In this document: piece by piece, positions 44,199 to 52,208 of the stretch
Numbering within the stretch: the first letter of the stretch is position 1
Layout of the letters: every line of letters begins with the position of its first letter
Translations under genes and position numbers: made by a program
NCBI GenBank assembly: GCA_036496605.1
Contig: DASXKV010000060.1
Location: 1 to 57,058, forward strand
DNA: 57,058 nt
From: Gemmatimonadaceae bacterium
GTDB taxonomy: Bacteria; Gemmatimonadota; Gemmatimonadetes; Gemmatimonadales; Gemmatimonadaceae
Reading direction: 5' to 3'
Notes under the pieces: model-generated
Seen by the model: the letters and a program-made list of their open reading frames with translations, nothing else
Database searches by the model: none
Told to the model about the DNA's origin: nothing

Positions 44199-44369
44199 GA
44201 AGGTGTCGTAGCGACGAAGTCGATTGTGGGATCTGCGGGCCGGCTGGGTAAGAGTGCCGGCGCCGAAAGTTAGTCGGCCATCGAGCCGCGCCCCGTCAGC
44301 GAAACCCCTACATGGGCGTCGTCGAATACCCGACCAGCTGCACGAACGCATTCCCGCCTAACGCGTTCC

Positions 44370-45035
44370 TCACAGGCCGCCCGTGATCGGCGAGGGTTTG
44401 CAGCCCCAGAAGGTCAGGTAGATGCCTAACGAAAACTCCCATACGGCGATTGGCAGCGCCGCAATTGCTGCGACCGGGCCTACCGATCCAATGAGCCCGG
44501 CCAGAACGGCGAACCACGCCACGGCGAGCAGACCCGCTCCGATGAATCCCAGCACCGGAAGCCACCGCGGCACCAGGCGCGACTGATACAGCAGGGAACC
44601 CAGCAACACACCGTTCACGGCCGGGATGAAGCTCTGGGCGAAGTGGAAGGTCCACTGGTACTGGGCCGCGAGGCCCTGGGCTGTGAACAGTGCACCGGTT
44701 CCCGCCCCCGCCCGGCGCAAGCTCACGATCGACATGAGGCTGACGATGCCGACATAGATCGTGGCGGCTTCCAGCGTGCGTGAGGCGACGAATCCCACCG
44801 CGCGTGCCTCACCCTGCCGCTTGACGATCGGGTAGAGCGCCACGGCAGTTCCGATACCGGCGAGGGCCACAACCATTTCGAGCAGGACACCGAGAATCAC
44901 CGGAGCATCCGGGCCTGCGCCCACCACGAAGTCTGGACCCCGCACGGAACGGTAAAGACCGAGGGTGGGGATCGACACAAAGGTGAGCAGATAGAAGATG
45001 CCAGCGGCCAACGAGTACTTCCGCAGCGAGTTCAT
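44370..45035 (-). CDS. DUF4386-domain membrane protein
   Basis: A 221-residue, roughly six-helix membrane protein. The start ATG (45035) follows GGAGGAGT at ideal spacing. Landmarks: LRKYSLAAGIFYLLTFVSIP, APVILGVLLEMVVALAGIGT, VALYPIVKRQGEARAVGFVA, SRTLEAATIYVGIVSLMSIV and LPVLGFIGAGLLAVAWFAVL. This matches DUF4386, a family with no known function, often near regulators. It is on the same strand as the methyltransferase and kinase genes, 50 bp downstream of the methyltransferase. Confidence 0.82.
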   Translation of the reverse strand: MNSLRKYSLAAGIFYLLTFVSIPTLGLYRSVRGPDFVVGAGPDAPVILGVLLEMVVALAGIGTAVALYPIVKRQGEARAVGFVASRTLEAATIYVGIVSLMSIVSLRRAGAGTGALFTAQGLAAQYQWTFHFAQSFIPAVNGVLLGSLLYQSRLVPRWLPVLGFIGAGLLAVAWFAVLAGLIGSVGPVAAIAALPIAVWEFSLGIYLTFWGCKPSPITGGL

Positions 45036-45085
45036 ACCGACTCCTCCTGGCATCGCAGATCGAGCGTCTCGGACTGTCTCCACGT

Positions 45086-45709
45086 TCAAGAGGCGGCAGG
45101 CGTTCGGACGACCCACGTCGTCATGCATCGCAGGTTCTGCACGACGCTCGTCTTGAGTGGGTCCAACAGTTCACCGCCAAGGCGCGCGGTCGCATCCATG
45201 AGAATCTGCTCATCAACGAGAAAGCGCTGCGAGCCGTCCGACAGCTCGAACCGGCGCCCGCCGAGGTGACGGAATCGCCCTTCCATTCCGATCGTCGAAG
45301 CAAGCCGACAGAAGAGCATTCCACCCGGACGCAGGACACGCCACATCTCGTGCAGCATCGCCACGAAGTGCTCCTCGTCTCGCGCGAAATGGAGCACGGC
45401 ACTGCTCAGGACGACGTCGGCGACGGCGTCGGGAAACGATGTCGCTTCGACGGCCTCGACGCGAAAATTCTCCGACGCCAACCCTGGCGCGAGCTCGCTG
45501 GCGAGGCGTCGCACTTTGTCGATCATCGCGGGATTCTCGTCCACTCCCAGCACATGGCATCCACTGCGCAAAAGGTACACGAGGTTCCGACCCGCGCCGC
45601 ATCCGGCATCCAACACCGTCATCTCCGGCGTGATGCGACCACGCAGGAGTTGATCGAAGACATATATGTCGATTTCCCCGAACTGCTCGGCGAGGGAGTT
45701 GCGCGGCAT
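45086..45709 (-). CDS. Class I SAM-dependent methyltransferase
   Basis: A 207-residue methyltransferase. Motif I is MTVLDAGCGAGRNLVYLL, the acidic end of strand 2 is HVLGVDENPAMID, motif post-I/II ADVVLSSAVLHFARDEEHF and motif III VLRPGGMLFCRLASTIG. It is of the Methyltransf_11/TehB-like type acting on a small molecule or unknown target. It begins 12 bp after the kinase stop, and DUF4386 follows, so kinase, methyltransferase and DUF4386 protein probably share a transcript. The substrate is unknown. Confidence 0.88.
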   Translation of the reverse strand: MPRNSLAEQFGEIDIYVFDQLLRGRITPEMTVLDAGCGAGRNLVYLLRSGCHVLGVDENPAMIDKVRRLASELAPGLASENFRVEAVEATSFPDAVADVVLSSAVLHFARDEEHFVAMLHEMWRVLRPGGMLFCRLASTIGMEGRFRHLGGRRFELSDGSQRFLVDEQILMDATARLGGELLDPLKTSVVQNLRCMTTWVVRTPAAS

Positions 45710-45721
45710 CTACGCGACCTC

Positions 45722-48100
45722 CTACTTCGCGGGCCGGCCGCCGCTGGGCGACGTGAAAAGACTCACATCGAGACCGTAACCACGGACGACGGCCGCGAAT
45801 CGCGGGGACTGGCGAACCGGATCGTACAGGCGATCCGAGAACGAATCCCACTTCGGCGTAATCTCCCGCGCACGCAACGCCGCTTCCAGCTCGCTCAGCG
45901 CACGAGTCGTGTCGCCCATCCCGATCGTCGCCCACATCGAAGCGCTATGAATCAACCAGGTGTCTCTCGGGAGACGATCGAGGTCGCGGAGGATGGCGCG
46001 CGCGGCGAGCGTATCGCCCGCCGCGCCGAGCGAGTACGCCGCCTGCCCGCGCCAGGGCGGCGGCGCTTCGATCCCCGAAGCGAGCGATCGCGCGAGCGAC
46101 GCGTTTCCTGCCGCGACAGCGTCCATCGCGCCGATCGTGCGCGCGAGCACCAAGCCTGGATCGACCTCGCGCGCATGACGGTTGACCGTGAGAGCGGTAT
46201 CCATCTGCCCCGACAACGAGAGCGTGTGCCCGAGCCACACGAACGCCGTGCCATTCAACGGATCCAACGCGACGGCGCGCCGTAACTCGGCGGTCGCGTC
46301 GAGGATGCGACCACGGTGCATCAAGTGACGTCCGTACTGCATGTGCGCATCGGACGACATCGAGTCGAAGCGCACTGCCGCCAGGTATTGTTGTTCTGCC
46401 TCCTGCCACCGAAAGGCGTGATCGAGCGCGAGCGCGAGCCCGACGTGCGCGTCGACGGCCGTGGAATCGAGAGCCAGCGCGTTGTGCGCCGCGTCAGTCG
46501 CTTCATGCTCGATCGCGGAGACGGGCGTCGGGGTGAAGTACGGCAATAGCTCGAGCGCTTCGCTCAACATGCCGTACGCGCGGGCGAACGTGCGGTCCTT
46601 CGCGATGGCGTCTCGAAAGTATGCGACGGACCGCGCGACGCCGGGCCCTCGATGCTCGAGGAGATACAGGCCGCGAAGATACGAGTTGTACGCGTCGAAG
46701 TTGGTGGTGCCCGCGACGCTCGGCGCGCTTGCCGGCGCCGAGCTGCCGCTCGTGAGCGCGGGGCGAAGCTCGTCGACAATCGATGCGCTGATCGCGTCCT
46801 GCACCGAGAAGACGTCTTTCGCATCGCGCTCGTACTTGCTACTCCACAACGCCACGCCGTCCGCCGTACGCGTGAGCTGGCAGGTGATCCGCAAGCGTTC
46901 TCCGACGTGTTGAATCGCCGCCTCGAGCACCGCCTCGACGCCAAGCTCCTTCCCGACAGATCGAACGTCGACCTTCATGCCTTTGTACGTGAAGGCCAGG
47001 CTGTGCGACGTGACGCGAAGGCCCGGCACTCTACTCAACGCGCTCGTGAGGTCGATGGCCATGCCATCCGAGAAGTACTCGGCCGCCGAGTCGCCACCGA
47101 TGTTGGCGAATGGCAGGACGGCCAGGCTGCGCGGCGTTGCTTTGCCACCAACGACTCGACCCCGTGTGACAAATGCCGCGATCACGGCAACGATTATGAG
47201 AACGCTAACGCCTATTTCTAGAAGGCGTCGGCTCGGCCCGCGCGGGCCGTGGGGAGCGGCCAGCGCATCCAGCTCCTCGAGAATCGTCCGTGCACTCGCC
47301 GGACGGTCATCGGGACTCTTGTGCAAGCACCGCGCGACGAGGGCCGAGAGCCGCGCCGGCACGGCAGCTCTCAGCGCGTCGACGCGGCGCGGCTCCTCCT
47401 GCACGTGCGCCACGAGCAGCTGCTGTGGTGACATGCCCGAGAATGGCGGCGTACCAGTCAGCAGCTCGAAGGCGAGACATCCGAACGAGTACACATCGGC
47501 ACGGTGATCCAGATTTGGGTCGCCGAGCGCCTGCTCCGGCGCGATGTAGGCGGGCGTCCCGATCATGACGCCGACCGCAGTCAGCGTCTCGCTTGTGTCA
47601 TGCGTGCGCGACGCCGAGATGGCCTTCGCAATGCCGAAGTCAGTGACGACCGCCGCGTCACCGGAGAGCAGAACGTTCTCAGGCTTGATGTCGCGGTGAA
47701 CCACACCGCGTTCGTGCGCGTAATCGAGCGCGCGCGCCACGTCACGGAGAATGTTGATGACGGCGGCGATTGGTAACGGACCGCCTGCCGCGAGGCGATG
47801 GCGCAGCGACTCTCCGTCGACGAACGGCATCGTGTAATACGGAACGCCGCCCGAGTCGCCCGCACTGAGCACGGGGACGATGTTCGCCTGCTGGAGCTGC
47901 GCCGCGAGCCGTATCTCGCGCGCAAATCGCTCGGCGGAGAGCTCGCCGGCGAACTGCGGTGAGAGAACTTTAATGACGACCTTGCGACCGAGGGAACGCT
48001 CGTGCGCGAGGAAGACGAGCGACATCCCGCCGCCCCCGAGCTCTCGCTCGAGGGTGTACGTGTCACCGAGAATTCGCTGGATTTGCTCGCTGAGTGGCAC
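45722..48100 (-). CDS. Membrane-anchored Ser/Thr protein kinase with TolB-like and TPR sensor tail
   Basis: A 792-residue PknB-type kinase. Kinase domain (about 14-280): Gly-loop GGGGMSLV (22-29), Lys44 in VVIKVL, Glu62, HRDIKPEN (135-142), DFG (154-156), APEQA. A juxtamembrane loop and TM helix (EIGVSVLIIVAVIAAFV) follow. Outside lies a TolB-N/adenylate-cyclase-associated domain (RSLAVLPFANIGGDSAAEYF, SDGMAIDLTSALSRVPGLRV, VGERLRITCQLTRTADGVAL) and then about six TPR-like repeats (residues 470-770). All catalytic residues are present, so it should be active. It is typical of Gemmatimonadota/Acidobacteriota. It likely heads the transcript with the methyltransferase; ligand and targets are unknown. 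Confidence 0.92.
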   Translation of the reverse strand: MPLSEQIQRILGDTYTLERELGGGGMSLVFLAHERSLGRKVVIKVLSPQFAGELSAERFAREIRLAAQLQQANIVPVLSAGDSGGVPYYTMPFVDGESLRHRLAAGGPLPIAAVINILRDVARALDYAHERGVVHRDIKPENVLLSGDAAVVTDFGIAKAISASRTHDTSETLTAVGVMIGTPAYIAPEQALGDPNLDHRADVYSFGCLAFELLTGTPPFSGMSPQQLLVAHVQEEPRRVDALRAAVPARLSALVARCLHKSPDDRPASARTILEELDALAAPHGPRGPSRRLLEIGVSVLIIVAVIAAFVTRGRVVGGKATPRSLAVLPFANIGGDSAAEYFSDGMAIDLTSALSRVPGLRVTSHSLAFTYKGMKVDVRSVGKELGVEAVLEAAIQHVGERLRITCQLTRTADGVALWSSKYERDAKDVFSVQDAISASIVDELRPALTSGSSAPASAPSVAGTTNFDAYNSYLRGLYLLEHRGPGVARSVAYFRDAIAKDRTFARAYGMLSEALELLPYFTPTPVSAIEHEATDAAHNALALDSTAVDAHVGLALALDHAFRWQEAEQQYLAAVRFDSMSSDAHMQYGRHLMHRGRILDATAELRRAVALDPLNGTAFVWLGHTLSLSGQMDTALTVNRHAREVDPGLVLARTIGAMDAVAAGNASLARSLASGIEAPPPWRGQAAYSLGAAGDTLAARAILRDLDRLPRDTWLIHSASMWATIGMGDTTRALSELEAALRAREITPKWDSFSDRLYDPVRQSPRFAAVVRGYGLDVSLFTSPSGGRPAK

Positions 48101-48286
48101 CCTGTCCCACGCGGTAAACCGTCGGCGCCATTCTACGAGAAATCAGTCGGCGTCGCCATCACCGTTCGTCCCTCGTCAGGGTGCCTGCAATGCCCTCTAG
48201 TCTAACCTTCGCGAGAACGTCGCATTCGCGTGATTGAAAACGCAAGGCGAAGCACGCGTGAGCCTGCCGTGCCGCGGTGGGCCAAA

Positions 48287-48322
48287 GTAAAACGTCGTGG
48301 ACATTGGCCCACGACGTTTTAC
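48287..48322 (-). terminator. Hairpin terminator of the SGNH gene
   Basis: Perfect 14-bp arms GTAAAACGTCGTGG (48287-48300) and CCACGACGTTTTAC (48309-48322) around an 8-nt loop. On the minus strand the stem follows the SGNH stop (48352) by about 30 bp and ends in ACTTTGG, a weak U-tract. It separates this gene from the kinase gene on the same strand. Confidence 0.65.
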
Positions 48323-48351
48323 CTGCGGGAGTGCCGGAGCCCTGCAGGGCG

Positions 48352-49644
48352 TCAACGACTCGCGATGAGCGCGGCTTCGTCAGCCAGAATATGGTGATTG
48401 TACCGAGCGTCCAGCGCCTGTGCCGCCGCTTCCGCAAGCACACGCGCCCCAGCCGCATTCGGATGAACACCGTCGAGACTGATAAGCGAACCGTACGGCT
48501 GCAAGGTTGTCATCATTGCGAGGACGTTGAATGGGGGTCTGATGTCCGAGCGGCCGTAAAGCGCCTGCAGCGCGAAGTACGCAAAGCCTCGTCGCTCCGC
48601 CTCCTGTTGAATATGGACGTTCATCCGCGCCAGAAGCGAGTTGACAGCGGCCGCCTCGGTCGGCGTAAGGATGTTGTCTTCGGTAGTAGCAGTGCCGCCC
48701 GCGCAGCTCAACGGATACGTGCCAAGATTGTGAGCCTTGAAGAACGCCCCGGTCGCCGCAGCCTTTGGTACCACAATCGGTACAAAGAGCAGATTCGCGC
48801 TGCCCATGCAGTCTCCGAGGACGTTCACATTGAACGCGGCAGCAAAGGCGCCACGCTGCGACCATATCTCATCCCCCGTGCGGAAAGCGGGGAAGCTCGC
48901 GACGTCGTCGATGAGGCCGACTACGACGGCTTCCTTTGCGGTCGCCTGCACCTGATCCAGGACCTGGTCATAAAGCGGCGCCCAAAGGGCGAACGGAAAC
49001 ATCGAGACGCCTTCGATTGCGACACCATTTCGCGCATTGAGAACTTCGTTACCACCCAACTCCACCGAGACGAGCTTCGGATTCTGCGCGACCATCGATG
49101 ACACCTGCGTCATCCCTGACTCGAGAACGCGGGAAATCAGCTGCCTATTGGAGTCATCCGTGGAGTTTTCGGGCGTCGTGAAGAGCGCGTCACGCGTAAG
49201 GGCAGCGTTGATCGCAAGATTTTGAACGGGCTTTACGACGTCATTCTGAAGCGGCGAGCAGCTGAGGTGTGACGGGTCATCTCCCGCGCCTTCGCCACTC
49301 AGCCGCACGCCCGATGCAAGGGGAGCAACGAGTGGAGACCGGCACCCTGTTCCGTCGATGTACGGCTGGGTGATCGAGCGATGCGCCATGGCGGCAAGTT
49401 GCGCTGGCCAGGATGTCGCCTGCGTAGCTGCGACGACTCCATCGGACTGCCACCCCATGCTCAGGCTCGTCCCAATGGCCACATAACGATTGAACACGCC
49501 GCGCCCCTCGGATTCATCGAGGTTGGCGGCGGTCGCGGGATTGAGCGCCGTTATCGAGGCCCGAGCCGGGTTCGTGGCGTCGGTACAGGCGGCGGCGCTG
49601 AGTGCGAGGATGCTGCAGAATGTGAGGGCGGAGCGGCGGCGCAT
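48352..49644 (-). CDS. SGNH/GDSL-type hydrolase lipoprotein
   Basis: A 430-residue exported lipid-anchored hydrolase. The ATG at 49644 begins a signal ending ILALSAAAC. SGNH blocks: block I FNRYVAIGTSLSMGW with Ser nucleophile in GTSLS, block III LVSVELGGNEVLN (GGNE for the usual GxND), and block V DGVHPNAAGARVLAEAAAQ with Asp and His of the triad. An insertion between blocks carries Cys residues (GTGCRSPL, LSCSPLQ) that may form disulfides. Members are esterases, lipases or acetyl-hydrolases on envelope or extracellular substrates. The frame is open upstream to 50061, but that part is a decayed 2Fe-2S gene fragment, not this protein. Confidence 0.85.
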   Translation of the reverse strand: MRRRSALTFCSILALSAAACTDATNPARASITALNPATAANLDESEGRGVFNRYVAIGTSLSMGWQSDGVVAATQATSWPAQLAAMAHRSITQPYIDGTGCRSPLVAPLASGVRLSGEGAGDDPSHLSCSPLQNDVVKPVQNLAINAALTRDALFTTPENSTDDSNRQLISRVLESGMTQVSSMVAQNPKLVSVELGGNEVLNARNGVAIEGVSMFPFALWAPLYDQVLDQVQATAKEAVVVGLIDDVASFPAFRTGDEIWSQRGAFAAAFNVNVLGDCMGSANLLFVPIVVPKAAATGAFFKAHNLGTYPLSCAGGTATTEDNILTPTEAAAVNSLLARMNVHIQQEAERRGFAYFALQALYGRSDIRPPFNVLAMMTTLQPYGSLISLDGVHPNAAGARVLAEAAAQALDARYNHHILADEAALIASR

Positions 49645-49967
49645 CGTAGCCTCCAAGCGGTGTCGGATACGGTCGACGTGCTTAACGAGGCGCCGAATAT
49701 GTGCGTACGCCATAACGAATCCATACGCAAGATGACGTAGTGGTGGCATGATCGGCGATCGCTGGGTGGCGGGCCGACCACCGGCCACTGAGTCGTTAAG
49801 CGTTATGCGTGGGCCTGCTCGATCCGACGCGGATCGAGTAGTCCAACCAAAACGTTGCGGGCTGAATCGATTCCTGACAGCCACGAGTCGGTCAACCCGT
49901 TCGCTGACACGCTTTTGCATACGCGCAGGGCTCCAGCGGCATCGACTCACGATTGCCTTGGGGACGC
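49645..49967. other. Intergenic stretch upstream of SGNH gene
   Basis: No gene seen. It holds the 15-mer GTGCTTAACGAGGCG (49678-49692, shared with 33188-33202) and a further CGTTAAGC at about 49794. The last ~50 bp (from GCTCCAGCGG near 49929) weakly resemble a more internal part of the 2Fe-2S gene, so the neighbouring remnant may extend here with an internal deletion. Confidence 0.4.
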
Positions 49968-50082
49968 ACCACACGCGCCGATGCCACAGCCGTATTTCGT
50001 GCCGACGAGGCCCAGGAAATCGCGAGTACCCACAGCACGGAGTATCCGGCGTCACGTCCACCGAGTGGGACTGGCGATTCGA
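49968..50082 (-). pseudogene. Decayed fragment of a 2Fe-2S molybdenum-hydroxylase subunit gene
   Basis: About 115 bp align base by base with 33001-33112, the 5' part of the intact 2Fe-2S gene (residues ~12-48, through GCGIGACGA). By eye roughly nine in ten bases agree, with about three deleted bases that break the frame after VDVTPDTP. The fragment ends abruptly at 50082, where the GGGCGACAAACTACTGAG repeat element begins. It could derive from the copy at 33 kb or from another paralogue in the genome. Confidence 0.8.
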
Positions 50083-50083
50083 A

Positions 50084-50184
50084 AGGGCGACAAACTACTG
50101 AGTTGCCGGCCACGAGCGCTCAGCTTCCCGCTCACAGCTGGCCGCTCGACACTGACAGCTCGGCTGCTCAACGATGTTCTCGCC
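50084..50184 (+). repeat. Dispersed repeat element, copy A core
   Basis: The ~100-bp core begins GGGCGACAAACTACTGAG and continues in 7-bp steps (AGCGCTC, AGCTTCC, CGCTCAC, AGCTGGC) to TCTCGCC. It aligns with copy B at 56817-56923; copy B has exactly one more heptamer (AGCTGTC). The left flank keeps only a trace of the inverted units seen at copy B and is joined to the 2Fe-2S remnant. Four 14-bp units follow directly. Confidence 0.75.
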
Positions 50185-50360
50185 GCGCCCTTCTCGACGC
50201 GCCCTTCTCGACGCGCCCTTCTCGACGCGCCCTTCTCGACGCGCCTCTCTGCCCTCTGCCCTCTACCCTCTACCCTCTACCCTCTGCCCTCTGCCCTCTA
50301 CCCTCTACCCTCTACCCTCTGCCCTCTACCCTCTACCCTCCCTCCACCCTCTACCCTCTA
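50185..50360 (+). repeat. Tandem arrays: four 14-bp units then ~14 heptanucleotide units
   Basis: Four exact copies of GCGCCCTTCTCGAC (50185-50240), a short transition, then CCCTCTA/CCCTCTG repeated: 12 exact units at 50252-50335, an imperfect 11 bp, and two more at 50347-50360. Read on the minus strand the array is (TAGAGGG), giving stop codons in all three frames. The final unit supplies the TAG stop of the M28 peptidase gene (50358-50360). Confidence 0.9.
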
Positions 50361-51824
50361 CGGCGTCGCGGTCACTCGCGGGAACTCTCCCTCCCGCATC
50401 GCGGCATCGTAGGCAAACGTCGCGAGCACGACGGACGCCTGCTTCAACGCCTCCGGGTCCACCCGCTCGAACGTGTCCATATTGGTGTGGTGGATGCGCG
50501 TGTCGTACTCGGTGTAGTCCTGGATCGTGTTGAAGCCGGGGAGGCCCAGGGCGATGAACGACAGGTGATCGGTGCTTCCAATTTTCTCCATCACGTTCCG
50601 CCGGGCACCGAGATCGCGGAGTGGCGCGAGCCATTCGTCGAAGATCGTCTTCGCGGCGGCATTTCCTTCCATGTACCAGCCATAGATCCGTCCCGTGCCC
50701 GGATCATTATTGAGATAGAGGGAGAACTTCTCACGCGCCTTGGCGTTGACGTCGCCGGCATAATGGCGCTGTGCATACGCGCGCGAGCCGAGGAGTCCCT
50801 CCTCTTCACCGCCCCAGATGGCGGCCCGGATGGTGCGACGCGGCCTGACACCGGTTGCCTTCAGAATCCGCATCGTCTCGATCAACTCGGCGACCGCGTC
50901 GGCGTTGTCGGCGGCGCCCTGAGCAGAGTGCCACGAGTCGATGTGTGCGCCTAACAACACGACCTCGTCGCCGAGCCTGGGATCGGTTCCCGGAATCTCG
51001 GCGATCACGTTGTACGCGTTGGTATCAGCGGTCTCGTAGCGTGCCCGCAAGGAGACACGCAGCCTCACCGATGAGGAGTCGTGAATCAAGCGCACGAGCA
51101 GGTTGTACTGTTCTGATGAGACGATCAGCGACGGCACCGAGTTCTCAGGCGAACTGGCGCGATTGCCGAGGACGAACATCGTTCCCTCGTCACCTTCGGT
51201 GGGTCGCAGCACGGCCGCGGCTCCAAGCTCGCGCAGAGTGGCGAACATCGTCTGTCGCGGCAGCGGCCCGGTTGCGTTGACGGGCCGCGGCTGGCCGATT
51301 GGAACGGGGGCGTCGTGCTCCGTCGGCTGCATTCGATCGCGGGTGATGAAGACCTCCTGCGGCTTCGTCGCGAGAATGATCGCGCCGCGGATTGCGGCCG
51401 CGTGTGCGCGCACCGAGTCCACGTTCGCCAGGTCGCCGATGTACACCGGCTTACCCTCGACAGTGCCGTTCGTCGATGGCGACCAGGCCTCGGCATACGC
51501 GATGAGCGGCATGTAGCGTGGCGCCGTCAACTCGGCGGTCTGCCCCTCGAGCGTCCAGCCGCGTCCGAAGGGCCAGGACTCGAGGTGCACGTTCGAGAGC
51601 CCGTAGTCACGAAGCTTCTGCGCGGCCCAGTCGACGGACTGCTTGAACGCCGGCGAGCTCGTTAGGCGCGGACCGATGACTGTCGTGAGATGGTCGAACA
51701 GCTCGAGTGCGTGCGAGCGGTTCATTCCTTCGTCGCGGATTCGTGCGAGGTTGACGGAATCCTGCGCGCGTGCGGAGGCTATGGCCGCGAACGCCAGCAG
51801 TGCGGCGATGCTGTAGGATCGCAT
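50358..51824 (-). CDS. M28-family zinc aminopeptidase, exported
   Basis: A 488-residue peptidase with a signal peptide (YSIAALLAFAAIASARAQ). The M28 metal ligands are in order: His in GAHIDSWH, bridging Asp in GAADNADAVAE, catalytic and binding Glu in WGGEEEGLLGS, Asp in GSTDHLSF and His in RIHHTNMDT, so a co-catalytic di-zinc site is complete. A PA-like insert lies between residues ~130 and 260. The start ATG 51824 was chosen for the signal peptide. Its stop TAG is contributed by the heptanucleotide array. It probably trims exported peptides. Confidence 0.92.
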   Translation of the reverse strand: MRSYSIAALLAFAAIASARAQDSVNLARIRDEGMNRSHALELFDHLTTVIGPRLTSSPAFKQSVDWAAQKLRDYGLSNVHLESWPFGRGWTLEGQTAELTAPRYMPLIAYAEAWSPSTNGTVEGKPVYIGDLANVDSVRAHAAAIRGAIILATKPQEVFITRDRMQPTEHDAPVPIGQPRPVNATGPLPRQTMFATLRELGAAAVLRPTEGDEGTMFVLGNRASSPENSVPSLIVSSEQYNLLVRLIHDSSSVRLRVSLRARYETADTNAYNVIAEIPGTDPRLGDEVVLLGAHIDSWHSAQGAADNADAVAELIETMRILKATGVRPRRTIRAAIWGGEEEGLLGSRAYAQRHYAGDVNAKAREKFSLYLNNDPGTGRIYGWYMEGNAAAKTIFDEWLAPLRDLGARRNVMEKIGSTDHLSFIALGLPGFNTIQDYTEYDTRIHHTNMDTFERVDPEALKQASVVLATFAYDAAMREGEFPRVTATP

Positions 51825-52077
51825 GGCGCCAGTGTACGGCCTTCCTGCCACCCGTGCAACCGCGCGGGACTGGCGGGACGACATCGGCGGCCTGCCGCGA
51901 CCATCGCGCGACAGACGCAACGCGAGCGTAAGGCGGCCAAACGCATGTTGCTCGAGTCGAACCTGAGATTCACCTTCCCAATGGCGAAAAACCGCGTTAA
52001 GGGCGCGGCGTTGAGCTTGCTGAGTTGGTGGGTGATGCACTTGCTCGACATCAAATGGTCTCGCGATCGCGACCACG
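51825..52077. other. Intergenic stretch between peptidase and permease
   Basis: No intact gene. Besides promoter space for the peptidase, nothing recognisable was seen until the dehydrogenase remnant at 52078; the whole gap between genes is 384 bp. Confidence 0.45.
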
Positions 52078-52204
52078 CGGCCGCTGGCCAGCGATGTTGC
52101 CGCTCGACTGCCGCTGAGCCGCGTCGCCGACGGCTATCGGCTGCTCGACTCCTTCCCACACGGCAAGGTTCTGATCTTGCCGCAGCTTGAACGCGCTCGT
52201 TAGG
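52078..52204 (+). pseudogene. 3' remnant of an MDR-type dehydrogenase gene
   Basis: About 40 codons in one plus-strand frame read SDVAARLPLSRVADGYRLLD, then FPHGKVLILPQLERAR and stop. This matches the end of zinc/quinone-type medium-chain dehydrogenases (compare VFPLEQVRDALAYSESGRAT and GKVVIKVV at 36.4 kb). No upstream part of such a gene is present. The stop TAG lies in a CGTTAGGC octamer. Confidence 0.5.
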
Positions 52205-52208
52205 CCAG

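Noticed and set aside
45722-48100. Kinase-methyltransferase pair as a phage-defence system
   Set aside because: The kinase has a TolB/TPR sensor tail typical of signalling kinases in this phylum, and the methyltransferase is of the small-molecule type; nothing restriction-like is nearby.
49645-50061. N-terminal extension of the SGNH hydrolase
   Set aside because: It translates the decayed 2Fe-2S fragment and intergenic DNA; the lipoprotein signal begins at 49644.
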